From positions 1-37,004 of the forward strand of contig NHEN01000075.1 of NCBI GenBank assembly GCA_002172625.1: a stretch of 37,004 nt of DNA, read 5' to 3'. How positions within the stretch are numbered: the first letter of the stretch is position 1; each line of letters starts with the position of its first letter. The notes beneath the pieces are model-generated. The model was not told the origin of the DNA, made no database searches, and saw only the letters and a list, made by a program, of their open reading frames with translations. The position numbers were made by a program, and so were the translations under genes. The DNA comes from Verrucomicrobiaceae bacterium TMED86. GTDB lineage: Bacteria > Verrucomicrobiota > Verrucomicrobiia > Verrucomicrobiales > Akkermansiaceae. This document shows positions 1 through 9,900 of the stretch, one piece after another.

Positions 1-1
1 A

Positions 2-910
2 CGGTTCGCCTCGGCTCAAGCCGACCACAACGAAATCAACGACGAACTTTACCCCTTCCTCCGCACCCGGCTCAAGCTACCCGACGGAGCGACCGGAAGC
101 GAAATCGCAGACAGCCTCCCGGCCAAGGACGGAGAACTATCGGAACTAATCCGCGAGCACGCCAAAACAGCCTTCACCCCGCGCGCCAATTCCACCGACC
201 TCAAATCACTTTCATCCTATCTCGCCAAGATCAGCTTTCTCTTCCTCCTCTGCCTGCAATCCCTGCAAGGAAGCACTCTGGAAGAAGCGAACAAAGCCTT
301 TGAAAATTCCCGCTTCAACGAGGCCATCGCGATTTACGACAAGCTCATCGAAGAAAACCCCGGCCACACCTCGCTGCACTTCAATCTCGCCCAGGCCTAT
401 CTCTCCGCCGACGACACCGGACGCGCCCGCGCCTCCTGCCACACCGCTCTGCTTCTCGATCCTCTTGACGCCGAAACCCGCGCCCTGATGGATGAAATCC
501 GCAACCGCCAGGGCCAGCCCGCCCTCCCGGGCACCTCACTCATCGCACTCAGACCCGACCAATGGGTCATGGTCGCCACCGCACTCTGGATTCTCGCCTT
601 CACCTACCTCGGCATCCGCCACTTTCGCGCTCTTCCCAAGTGGCCCGCCCTCGCCGTCATCACACTGGCGGCATTGCTCGCCCTCGCCGCCGCCTGGCGA
701 CAGCAAAACGCCTACTCCGACGATCAATACATGGTCCTCGTTGACGACCTCCCGCGCGAACCAACCGCCGGCACGCCCGACTGGAACTACTCACCCTTCC
801 GCGCCGGGCAAATTGTCAAGGTAGGCGAAACCACCGGAACCCACGCCAAGATCGCATCGGCTGAATCCTCATTCTGGCTCCCTTTGGAACACCTTCAACA
901 AGTTTGGTAA
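2..910 (+). CDS. BatD/BatE-like fused membrane protein, TPR plus SH3 (5' partial)
   Basis: The reading frame is open from base 2 to a TAA at 908-910, so the N-terminus lies outside the window. The visible part begins with about 70 soluble residues resembling the cytoplasmic tail of BatD proteins. A hydrophobic segment follows (ISFLFLLCLQ, near codon 75), then one or two TPR units (EEANKAFENSRFNEAIAIYDKLI and the next helix pair). Two closely spaced membrane helices come next (around WVMVATALWILAF and WPALAVITLAALL), and the C-terminus is an SH3-like domain ending in LQQVW. TPR, two helices and SH3 is the BatE layout. No ATG, GTG or TTG precedes the TPR part in frame until base 488, which lies inside it, so BatE appears fused to a BatD-like protein. 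Bat proteins accompany MoxR ATPases and VWA proteins in envelope or stress functions; that role is inferred. The next gene starts 1 nt after the stop. Confidence 0.75.
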   Translation, partial: RFASAQADHNEINDELYPFLRTRLKLPDGATGSEIADSLPAKDGELSELIREHAKTAFTPRANSTDLKSLSSYLAKISFLFLLCLQSLQGSTLEEANKAFENSRFNEAIAIYDKLIEENPGHTSLHFNLAQAYLSADDTGRARASCHTALLLDPLDAETRALMDEIRNRQGQPALPGTSLIALRPDQWVMVATALWILAFTYLGIRHFRALPKWPALAVITLAALLALAAAWRQQNAYSDDQYMVLVDDLPREPTAGTPDWNYSPFRAGQIVKVGETTGTHAKIASAESSFWLPLEHLQQVW

Positions 911-911
911 T

Positions 912-2573
912 ATGAAAGTTCTCGTCCTTCTCACCGCCCTCAGCTCCCTCGCTTCCGCCGTCACCTGGACCGATCAACACACCCGGACTCTCGACGAGCG
1001 TAGCCTCGCCTTCAGCCAACAACTCCCGAAAAGCACCGTCATTATCGGGCGCCTCGGCCGGGCCGACACCCGAACCGCAGTCGTAATCTCCACAGAAGGA
1101 CACCTTATCAGTCCCTACCTCGGAAGTATCGACGGAGAGCCCGCACCCTACCTCCTTTATCATCCCGATGGACGCCGTGAAGAACTCACCACCATTATTG
1201 AAAAAGACAAACTCAACTTCGCACTCCTCAAAACCGAATCCCCCGGCCTCGCACCGGTGCCCCTTTCTGAACGAAGTGACGACACCGTCTTCGTCACCGG
1301 TTGCGCTCCCATCACCAAACTTGGCGAGCAAGCTCACTTTCAGGTCTGCCACCTCCTCGCCCAACCAGCCGAAGACTCCAAGGTTTTTTCCCTCGATCTT
1401 CAAACCGTCGGACTCGGCGATGCCGTATTCAATCTCGACGGCTCCCTGACCGGCATCATTTCAAAATATACCAATAGCGGGCCCCAGGCCACACTCCTCT
1501 CCCGAATCATCGAAAAAGACGCCAAACTCAGCGAAGTTCTCCCCGAATTGGTAAAGTCCAGCCCCACGCAACTTCCGAAAGCTCCCAGCCTCACCAAAGA
1601 CGAACTCAAGGAACTCGAACAATCAGCCCTCCGCCTGGCACGGGAAAAAGAAGCCCTGAAGATCTTCCCCTCGCCCTTGCCCAGCGTCCTCATCTTCAAC
1701 GTCGACAAACAACTGACCCACTCGATCATCGGCACCATCGTTGATGCCAATGGCCTCATTCTCACCAAGGCGAGTGAGCTTGGACCCGACCTCACCGCCC
1801 GTTATAATGGCAAGACACATCCTGCCGTTCTCCTCTCGACCGACGAAAAAAGCGACCTCGCTCTCGTTGGCATCGAAGCTTCCAATATGCCGGTGATCCA
1901 GTGGCACGAGGATATTCCCTCCTCGGGCAGCCCACTGGCCGCACCAAAACTACTCAAGGAAACTACCTCTGAAATGCTCATCGAAGAATCCGCGCTTCTC
2001 GGGAACTTCATCGGCATTCAAAAATCAGGAACCCCCACCATTCATCAAACCAGCTCGGTCACCAGCCTGGGAGTCGTCACGGAACAGCTCGACAACGGCC
2101 TGCAAATCTCCGCCATCCGCTCCAAATCCTCCGCCAGCAAATCAGGCCTCACGGTTGGCGACACCATCGTCAATATTGACAAGACCAAAACCCCGACCCG
2201 ATCCACCCTCACCAGTTTCCTTAACAACAAAGCTGTCGGTGACGAAGTTCAGGTCAACATCTCCCGCGGCGGCTCGACGCAGACTTTCGCTGTCACGCTG
2301 GAGTCCCCCGACCTGATGCCTCCGACCACCGGAATCTCGGCCAACTCGTCTATCCCCGTCATTCCCAGCGTCCGCCGAAGCCCTTTCCCCGACTGCCTTG
2401 TCCACACCATCTCTCTCAATGCTTGGGACTGCGGATCACCCCTTTACGATCAAAACGGCAAGGCTATCGGCCTCAACATCGCCTCGGTCTCAGCCGGGAA
2501 AACCCTCGCTCTCACACCCAGGGAAATCCGCACCGCTCTCGAGCGCCTCCTCACAAACTCCCGCCAATTTTAA
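912..2573 (+). CDS. Exported HtrA-like pseudoprotease with PDZ domain
   Basis: 553 residues with a signal peptide (MKVLVLLTALSSLASA). Residues ~40-200 have the trypsin-like HtrA pattern but none of its catalytic residues: the His position reads SPYLG, the Asp position is Asn (KLNFALL) and the Ser motif has become GLGDAVF. A second protease-like region starts near 250. It has Ser288 where HtrA has His (LTKASEL) and keeps Asp315 (SDLALV). A PDZ domain occupies ~380-465 (SGLTVGDTIVNI). After it comes a strand pair containing DCGSPL, with Cys507 at the nucleophile position. The protein is therefore probably not a normal serine protease; peptide binding or a scaffold or regulatory role is inferred. 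It starts 1 nt after the Bat-like gene and ends 3 nt before the next, related gene, so all are likely co-transcribed. The assignment to the HtrA fold is by motif, and an independent fold check has not been done. Confidence 0.7.
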   Translation: MKVLVLLTALSSLASAVTWTDQHTRTLDERSLAFSQQLPKSTVIIGRLGRADTRTAVVISTEGHLISPYLGSIDGEPAPYLLYHPDGRREELTTIIEKDKLNFALLKTESPGLAPVPLSERSDDTVFVTGCAPITKLGEQAHFQVCHLLAQPAEDSKVFSLDLQTVGLGDAVFNLDGSLTGIISKYTNSGPQATLLSRIIEKDAKLSEVLPELVKSSPTQLPKAPSLTKDELKELEQSALRLAREKEALKIFPSPLPSVLIFNVDKQLTHSIIGTIVDANGLILTKASELGPDLTARYNGKTHPAVLLSTDEKSDLALVGIEASNMPVIQWHEDIPSSGSPLAAPKLLKETTSEMLIEESALLGNFIGIQKSGTPTIHQTSSVTSLGVVTEQLDNGLQISAIRSKSSASKSGLTVGDTIVNIDKTKTPTRSTLTSFLNNKAVGDEVQVNISRGGSTQTFAVTLESPDLMPPTTGISANSSIPVIPSVRRSPFPDCLVHTISLNAWDCGSPLYDQNGKAIGLNIASVSAGKTLALTPREIRTALERLLTNSRQF

Positions 2574-2576
2574 GCC

Positions 2577-4715
2577 ATGAAATTTCTCCTACCCTTTCTC
2601 TTTTCTCTCTCACTGGTATTGGGACAAACTCCCGAGGAACTCGACCGCACCCTCAAAAAACTCGCTCCCGACCTCGTTGCCTCCACTGTCGCCATCATGG
2701 TCGGACAAGGCTCTGGCTCCGGCGTCATCGTGACCGCCGATGGCCTTGTTATCACGGCTGCTCACGTCACATCGACCCCCGGAAAACAAATGAGCGTCCT
2801 CCTCTCCGATGGCCGCGAGCTTCCCGCCACCAGCCTCGGCGTCGATCACAATACCGATGGTGCCCTACTCAAAATCAACTCTCCCGGACCATTTCCCTTC
2901 CGCCCCTACATCAAGGAAAAGAACTACGAAGTCGGTGAATTCGCCATCGCCACTGGCCACCCCGGTGGACCGGTCGTCGGACGCCCCAGTCCGATCCGTC
3001 TCGGACGTATTATCGAAGCTGGTACTAAAAGTGGATTCAGCGACGCCATCACCACCACCGCCACCGTGATCTCCGGAGATTCGGGCGGCCCGCTCTACAA
3101 TCTCAAAGGAGAAGTCATCGGCATCAACAGCAACATCGGCATGCCTTGGTCGGTAAACAAACACGTTCCCCTCCCCGCCATCGTCGAAAAATGGGATGAG
3201 TTGATGAACAACGAAACCATCGGCGCAGCTCAGTCGATGACCCAGCAAACGGAATACTATTTCGACGAACCCTACGCTGGACTGCGCGAAAAATTTGAAG
3301 CCGCTCTCGAAGAAAATTCCGGGGACCCCTTCGCCGTCGAACTCCTCAAACACCCCCGGCTTCTCGACCCCCACCACATGCAGGACTTCCTCGACCGCAT
3401 CGTCACCGGGGAACAAGAGGAAGGACCTGTCCAAGAAATCCCCAAAGCACCGCGCTTTGGATTCACTCTCGATCTGAAAGCCTCTTCTCCGATAATTGCC
3501 TCCATCCAACCAGGCGGCCCGGCTGAAAAAGCAGGACTCGCCAGGGGTGACGTCATCACCAGCGCCAATAACCAGGCCGTAAAAAGCCCCATCAGCCTCG
3601 CACTAAAGCTAAAAGCCAATGCCCCGCTCACGCTTACCACCGCCAACAACAAAACAGCCACTCTTTCTCCCGTAGAAGTCCCCGCCCGACGCCACTTCCC
3701 GCAACCTGTCGCAGGACTCATCTCAATGATGATCACCAACGGCTCCGGTAAACAACCGGCCTCAATCCAGAAATCCAACCTCGAATTCCTCACCTCACTG
3801 AACGTGCTCCAGCAAGCATTGAAAAATTCCGTTCTCGAAATCAAACGCGGCGATAAAACAGTCATTCATGCCACCGTCGTTTCCCCCACCGGACGCCTGG
3901 TCACCAAAGCATCCGAGCTTTCCAAACCGGAAGAACTCCTCGCTCACTTCAAGGGGAAAACCTACCCCATCACCATCATCGGCACTGATAAGGCAACCGA
4001 CATCGCCTTGATCAGTATCAACGCCGACGGCCTGGTCTCCGTCCGATGGGAGGAGGACGAACCCTCACCCGCCACTCTGGTTTTCTCCCCGCTTCCCGAT
4101 GATATGGCTTATGGCGTCGTAACCCAACCTGCCCGTTCCGCCCCCAAGAAAGGATTTGAGAAGAACGTCTCCTCAAAAGAACCAAGCGCATACCTTGGTG
4201 TCAGTTTCTCGCCCGAAACCACTTCCGCTATCATCTCGGGTGTCGACCTCGACAGCCCGGCTGATAAGATCGGGTTCCTCGAGGGCGATGAAGTAATCAA
4301 GATGAATGGAAAATCCATCGACACTTCCGAGGAACTCGGCGAGGCCATCTCCAAACACGGGCCCGGAGAAAAAATCACCATCATCGTCAAACGTGGCGAC
4401 AAGGAAATCACGCTCAAACCAATCCTCGATGTTCGTCAGGCCAAAGCGATCGGAACCTTTGACCGAACAGCCGCCCGCCGGGACGATTCGCTCTCATCTC
4501 TCAGCGGACGGGGCGGAAAACTCAGCAAGCGTCGCAACGTCTTCCCCCGCACCCTTTACCACGACCAGGTCTTGAAACCACAAAACTGCGGCGCTCCCCT
4601 GATCAATCGCAAAGGAGAAGTCGTGGGACTCAATATCGCCCGCGCCCTTCGCCATCGCAGCCTCGCCATCCCCGCAAGGACGGTCAACGAAGTGGCGAAG
4701 AAGCTGCGAAGGTGA
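2577..4715 (+). CDS. Exported HtrA-like serine protease with PDZ domains and second degenerate protease domain
   Basis: 712 residues with a signal peptide (MKFLLPFLFSLSLVLG). The first domain is an intact S1C/HtrA protease: His63 in TAAHV, Asp94 in NTDGALL and Ser169 in GDSGGPL. A PDZ domain follows at ~285-375 (GGPAEKAGLARGDVI). The C-terminal half repeats the pattern in degenerate form: Ser446 replaces His (VTKASEL), Asp475 is kept (TDIALI), a PDZ domain lies at ~530-625 (DSPADKIGFLEGDEVI), and Cys671 in NCGAPL sits where the nucleophile should be. This half matches the C-terminal half of the upstream protein, so the two genes share ancestry. HtrA proteases handle misfolded periplasmic proteins; cleavage by the first domain is well supported, while the second half probably binds or regulates. 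The stop codon overlaps a possible GTG start of the next gene. Confidence 0.85.
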   Translation: MKFLLPFLFSLSLVLGQTPEELDRTLKKLAPDLVASTVAIMVGQGSGSGVIVTADGLVITAAHVTSTPGKQMSVLLSDGRELPATSLGVDHNTDGALLKINSPGPFPFRPYIKEKNYEVGEFAIATGHPGGPVVGRPSPIRLGRIIEAGTKSGFSDAITTTATVISGDSGGPLYNLKGEVIGINSNIGMPWSVNKHVPLPAIVEKWDELMNNETIGAAQSMTQQTEYYFDEPYAGLREKFEAALEENSGDPFAVELLKHPRLLDPHHMQDFLDRIVTGEQEEGPVQEIPKAPRFGFTLDLKASSPIIASIQPGGPAEKAGLARGDVITSANNQAVKSPISLALKLKANAPLTLTTANNKTATLSPVEVPARRHFPQPVAGLISMMITNGSGKQPASIQKSNLEFLTSLNVLQQALKNSVLEIKRGDKTVIHATVVSPTGRLVTKASELSKPEELLAHFKGKTYPITIIGTDKATDIALISINADGLVSVRWEEDEPSPATLVFSPLPDDMAYGVVTQPARSAPKKGFEKNVSSKEPSAYLGVSFSPETTSAIISGVDLDSPADKIGFLEGDEVIKMNGKSIDTSEELGEAISKHGPGEKITIIVKRGDKEITLKPILDVRQAKAIGTFDRTAARRDDSLSSLSGRGGKLSKRRNVFPRTLYHDQVLKPQNCGAPLINRKGEVVGLNIARALRHRSLAIPARTVNEVAKKLRR

Positions 4716-4717
4716 TC

Positions 4718-5914
4718 ATGTTGAAAGTCCTTTTACTTCTCCCTGGTCTTTTATGTGCCACTCCCGAGTGGAGCGTCTGGCGCGGACCGGCGAGCGAAGG
4801 GAACTACGACCACGAAACGACTTGGAAACACGACTGGCTACCGACCGGACCAAAAACGCTCTGGCAGACCAAGGTCCACACCGGCTACTCCGGTATCGCG
4901 GTCAGTGAAGGGCGAGCCTACACTATCGGGAATTCCGAAGGCGAAGACCTCATTCAATGCCTCAACATCGATACCGGAAAAATCATCTGGAACCAAAAGT
5001 ATCCTCAGGATCTCGTGCCGAAATATAATCCCGGCGGGCCCAATGCCCCACCCATTATCGAGGGTAAATGGCTCTATACTCTCAGCAAGCAAGGCCTCGT
5101 TTCCTGCCTCGACAAAGCAAGCGGAAAACCCAAGTGGCGTAACGATCTCGCCACCACTGCGATGGCACCCATGCCAACATGGGGATTTGCCTCCTGTCCT
5201 GTTCTCGTCGGGGAGCGACTCTTCCTCAACGTCAACGAATCGGGCGTCGCACTCGACAAGGAAACCGGAAAGCTCCTATGGAATTCTCCCCCCTCCCCCT
5301 GCGGATACGCTGCGGCCGTCCCATTCACCTGCCGCGACCGGGATGCCGCCGCGATCTTTGGCCACAAATCAATGCACGTCGTGTCCCAAGCCAGCGGCAA
5401 GGTTCTTTGGCAAGTGGATTGGCCCACCAAGTATGGCGAAAACTCCGCCGACCCGCTCATCATCGACAACAAACTGTATCTCTCCTCCTGGTGGGGCCAA
5501 GGAGCCGCTCTCTTCGACCCCAATAAAGATTCCACCGAGCCGATTTGGACGAACAAGGAATTTCAAAACCACATCCAACCACCTGTTCTCTTCGAAGGTC
5601 ATCTCTATGGCTTCGACGGCCCCGTTCACAAAAAGAAAATCAAAGGCTTCCTCCGTTGCGTCAATTTCGCCACCGGAAAAACCGTTTGGAGCAAACCCAA
5701 CCTCAAGGGCTCCCTCATCCTCTCCAATGGAAAACTCCTCATCCTCTCCAACGACGGCTCCATCATCGCAGCGAAGGCGCAAAGCGAAGGATACCAGGAA
5801 CTAGCCCGTCATTCCGGACTTGGCAAACGCACCTGGAGTCCCCCTGTCCTTCATCAAGGCCGCCTCTACGTCCGCGATGCCGATGGCACCGCAACTTGTC
5901 TCGACCTGCGGTAG
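4718..5914 (+). CDS. Exported PQQ-like beta-propeller repeat protein
   Basis: About 398 residues with a signal peptide (MLKVLLLLPGLLCA). The mature protein opens with WSVWRGP, typical of PQQ-repeat proteins of Planctomycetes and Verrucomicrobia. It then carries repeated beta-propeller blades of the pattern (L/C)D-x-(A/E)-(S/T)-G-K-x-x-W, for example near DKASGKPKWR, DKETGKLLWN and ASGKVLWQ. These blades resemble BamB and PQQ dehydrogenases, but I see no cofactor or catalytic signature, so the role is a binding or scaffold function in the envelope, not a proven enzyme. The ATG at 4718 is preferred because AAGG lies five bases upstream; a GTG at 4712 overlapping the previous stop would add two residues. 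The gene is directly coupled to the protease gene. Confidence 0.8.
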   Translation: MLKVLLLLPGLLCATPEWSVWRGPASEGNYDHETTWKHDWLPTGPKTLWQTKVHTGYSGIAVSEGRAYTIGNSEGEDLIQCLNIDTGKIIWNQKYPQDLVPKYNPGGPNAPPIIEGKWLYTLSKQGLVSCLDKASGKPKWRNDLATTAMAPMPTWGFASCPVLVGERLFLNVNESGVALDKETGKLLWNSPPSPCGYAAAVPFTCRDRDAAAIFGHKSMHVVSQASGKVLWQVDWPTKYGENSADPLIIDNKLYLSSWWGQGAALFDPNKDSTEPIWTNKEFQNHIQPPVLFEGHLYGFDGPVHKKKIKGFLRCVNFATGKTVWSKPNLKGSLILSNGKLLILSNDGSIIAAKAQSEGYQELARHSGLGKRTWSPPVLHQGRLYVRDADGTATCLDLR

Positions 5915-5977
5915 CGACGAGGCTGGAAAAACGTCTCCGTGAACGATTTGAACACAGGGCTGCGTAAATTAATCCCA

Positions 5978-6766
5978 ATGCTTCTTTTCAAAATTCTCCT
6001 CTCCTTCTCTCTTCTTGCTTCTGCATTCGCCGAACCTTTTCAGCCCAAGTTCTACGCCTTTCAAAACGGGGTCAACTTCAAGAACCCCGCAGCCACGCTC
6101 AAAGAGCTGGGCTTCGATGGCATCAGCCAGGTTCGAGCCCATCCCACCGGCTTGCCCAATCAAGTTCAGTCCTTCGAAGCAGCCGGACTAAAAGTCCTCA
6201 GCATCTATCTCAACGTCAACGATAAGCCCATTGAACCCGCCACCGTGCAAGCTCTCGCAAATCGTGACGCCCTCATTGAGCTCACCATTCAAAAAATGAC
6301 CCCGAAGACCGTCGAGGCTGTTCGCCAGACCGCGGCAATGGCGAAAAACTTGAAAATCAAAGTCGCTCTCTATCCTCACCACGGGTTCGCCGTCGCCACC
6401 ATGCCCCAGGCCATGGATCTCATCAAAAAGGTCAACCACCCCAATCTCGGCGTGATGTTCAACCTCTGCCATTTTCTGAAAAACGAAGATCCCAAAACTC
6501 TCGAAACAACGCTTGAAAAAACCGGCTCAAAACTCTTCGCAGTCAGCACATGCGGAGCTGACCTGGGGGGGGAAAGCTGGAACCAACTGATTCAGCCTCT
6601 GGACAAAGGCGATTTTCCCCAGGAACGGCTGTTCAGGGCTCTGAACAGCCTGAAATTCAGCGGCCCCGTCGGCTTGCAATGCTACGCAATTAAGGGCGAC
6701 AAGCATGATAACCTTCAGAAATCCATGGCCGCTTGGAAGACGATTATTAGGAACTTAGCCAAGTAA
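5978..6766 (+). CDS. Exported sugar-phosphate isomerase/epimerase-like TIM barrel
   Basis: About 262 residues with a signal peptide (MLLFKILLSFSLLASAFA). The body follows the xylose-isomerase-like/AP-endonuclease-2 TIM-barrel pattern: GFDGISQ after strand 1, YPHHGF near 132, GVMFNLCH near 158-165, and GPVGLQCYAI near 230. In metal-dependent members, acidic ligands stand near these places. Here the corresponding residues appear to be Tyr132, Asn162 and Gln234, with His165 kept, so a classical isomerase reaction is doubtful. The ATG at 5978 is chosen because it begins a clean signal peptide; a GTG at 5939 would add 13 charged residues in front of it. The gene lies 63 nt after the PQQ-repeat gene and is probably the last member of the same transcription unit. 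The substrate is unknown. Confidence 0.75.
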   Translation: MLLFKILLSFSLLASAFAEPFQPKFYAFQNGVNFKNPAATLKELGFDGISQVRAHPTGLPNQVQSFEAAGLKVLSIYLNVNDKPIEPATVQALANRDALIELTIQKMTPKTVEAVRQTAAMAKNLKIKVALYPHHGFAVATMPQAMDLIKKVNHPNLGVMFNLCHFLKNEDPKTLETTLEKTGSKLFAVSTCGADLGGESWNQLIQPLDKGDFPQERLFRALNSLKFSGPVGLQCYAIKGDKHDNLQKSMAAWKTIIRNLAK

Positions 6767-6979
6767 GCACCTCGGCCCTTCATCGCTCAGTTACCCCTTT
6801 GGGCCACTTCATCAAAATCAATTCGCACAAAAATCACGCCGATTTATGAAGCCTGACTACTTCTTATCGAGTTTTCATAGTTCAGATCTCATCAGTATCA
6901 TAGAGCTACGATCTGGGGGATTAATAACGTGTTCATCTGGGATTTTTCCAGCTATGTGCTTTTCGAAGAAAGCAGTCTT

Positions 6980-9900
6980 ATGAAGTCCGCTCTGATTATT
7001 CCATGCCTCTTGCTCCCCATGTTCGGCCAAGTTCGCATCAACGAATTCATGGCTTCCAACACCCGCTCGGTGCCTGACATCACCGATTTTGAGGACTATC
7101 CCGACTGGATTGAGCTCCACAACCCCGGGGCCTCCGCCGTTAGTCTCGACGGCTATTATTTAAGCGATAACCCAAATGATCGATTCAAGTGGGCCATTCC
7201 CGCCGGCGCGTCGATTCCAGCTGGTGGGTATCTAATGGTCATCGCCGATGGTCAGGATGCTGCTCCCGGCGAAGACTTTCCGCGCGGATACTGGCCGTGG
7301 AAGGATTTTACTGTCGAAAAATATCACACCAATTTTTCACTCTCCGCAGAAGGTGAATCCATCGTCCTGACTCAGGCTCTCGGAATCAATACAGGCAACT
7401 TAATCACCGAAGGTGCAACCTGGAAATATCTCGACGATGGCTCGGCCCAATCAACGCAATGGCGGGCCCGCACCTACAACGACGTCCCGTGGAAATCCGG
7501 TAACGCACCTCTCGGATACAGAAATAGACCGGCCACTGAGATCTCCTATGGTCCGGACAGCGACAATAAACACGTTACCAGCTACTTCCGGCATACTTTC
7601 AATCTCACCGATCCAACAATATTCACTGGCCTAACACTCCGCTTGCTCGTCGACGACGGCGCAGTGATTTACCTGAATGGCGAAGAGATCCTTCGACAAA
7701 ACATGCCCTCAGGCACCATCACCTCAACGACCCGCGCCCTCGACTCAATCGGAGGAAGTGATGAGACCGATTTCGACACATATCAAATTCCCCCTTCTCT
7801 CCTCGTGGCCGGAAACAATGTCATTGCCGCCGAGGTTCACCAAGTGTCCTCAAGCAGCTCCGATCTCGGTTTCGACCTCTCGCTCGATGCTTCCTCGTTC
7901 ACCAACACCAACGCGATCGACACGATTACCTATGGCAACTCCGTCACCGACATTTCCTATGGCCGCGATCTCACCACTCCGACCACCTGGCAACATTTCG
8001 TCGAACCCACTCCTGGCGCAGCCAATACCACCAACACCGTCGCCAATATTCGCCTGACCAGCCCGTCAGCTTCCATCACTCCCGCAGCCGGACTTTATAC
8101 CAATCCGGAAAACATAGTCCTGAGCACCTCGGCCGGAGACATTCACTACACTCTCGACGGAAGTGAGCCCAATAGTAGCTCGCCAATTTACACGACGCCC
8201 ATCGCCATTTCGACCACCACCATTGTGCGCGCCCGCGTCTTTGAATCCGGCAAAGTCCCCGGACCGATCGCTACATCAACCTACCTCTACGGAGAGGCAT
8301 TCAACGGTCTCCCCATCGTTTCGGTTGTCGCCGATCCCGAGACTCTATTCGGCAATGATATCGGCATTTACGAAAATACTCACGAGCCTGTTACATCTGG
8401 AATGAACGAAGTCTACAAGGGTAAGGACGCTCCAGGTCATGTGGAATTTTTCCCTCAAGACAGCAGTGAAGGATTCGCCGTCAATGGCGGTATCCGTATC
8501 GGCGGTGAAAACAATTGGGGCAGCCATGATCAAAAAGCTCTCAACATCTCTCTGCGCGGAAAATACGGCGACGACAATCTCAAATACGACCTCTTTCCCG
8601 GTAGCGGAATTCCGAACCACTCGGCCTTCACCCTGAGGGAAGGTGGTGACGACTGGGACGACGCGATGCTCCGCGACGGTATGTGGAACTCCATCGCCGA
8701 GGGATATCTCAATGCTGAGACGACAAATTTCCGTCCCTCGGTTGTCTTTCTCAACGGAGCCTACTGGGGCGTCTACAATATTCGATCCCGCTGGACCAAG
8801 GAATGGATCTTCGAAAAATACGGCGTTAGTAACGGCGAATATGACCATGTCGGATACGGCCGATTCACCAGTAGCGACACCACCCTCGGAGCAGAGGAAG
8901 GCGAAATCACAGAGTGGGTGGAGCTTCTCGACTTCATCGACAACAACGACATCAACACGCCCGCCGACTGGGTATTTGTCGAATCCCGCGTCGATCTTGA
9001 TAGCTTCATCGACTTCATCGTGAGCGAAAGCTTCGCCAACAACACCAGCTGGAAGCACAACCGGGAGTTTTGGAAAGCCCACGCTCCTGGAAGCAAGTGG
9101 CGCTGGTTCCTCCCCGACATGGATCGCACTTTCAAACTAGACGACATTGATGAAAACGAGTTCGACTCCATGCTCCGCAATGACGCTCTTCTTGATCGTA
9201 TCAAGAACCAACCAAAATTCCAGGCCCGCCTCGCCCAACGATACGCGGCCCATATTTCCGCCACCTTTAATCCCGCCCGCATCGCGGCTATCGTCGACGG
9301 ACTTGGAAATCTCATCACCCCGGAATTGGACCGGCACGAGGACCGCTGGCCCGACAGTATCGACGCGGCCCAACAAGCTCGCGATCTTCAGGAAATTAAA
9401 GACTATACCGCACAACGATCCACAAGCGTGCATGCCGAAATTTCATCGGAGCTCGACATCGGAACAGCGGTCGACATGACTCTTGCCGTGACCGGATCGG
9501 GATCCGTCCATCTTGCCGGAATCCCCCTGAGCCCCGGCGTCATTCCGATTTTCCCAAATCTGGATGCCACTCTCACTGCAATCCCCGCTCCAGGATTCCA
9601 GTTCGATTCCTGGGTTGGAATTTCGGGCGGAGAGACAACCACCCTGAATACCTCCGATGCCATCGCTATCACGGCCAACTTCATTCCTGCTACCGGATCG
9701 GTCGTCGGAGGCACCTTGGCCTCCGATACGACCTTCACTCTCGCAGGATCTCCCTACACCATCGACGATGATCTCGTTGTACCAGGTAGCATTACACTCA
9801 CCGTTGACGCCGGAGTAGAGATCAGAGTTAAAGCAAAGCGCAACATTCGCGTCATGGGCACCCTTAACATTCAGGGAACACTCGGATCGGAAATCACGCT

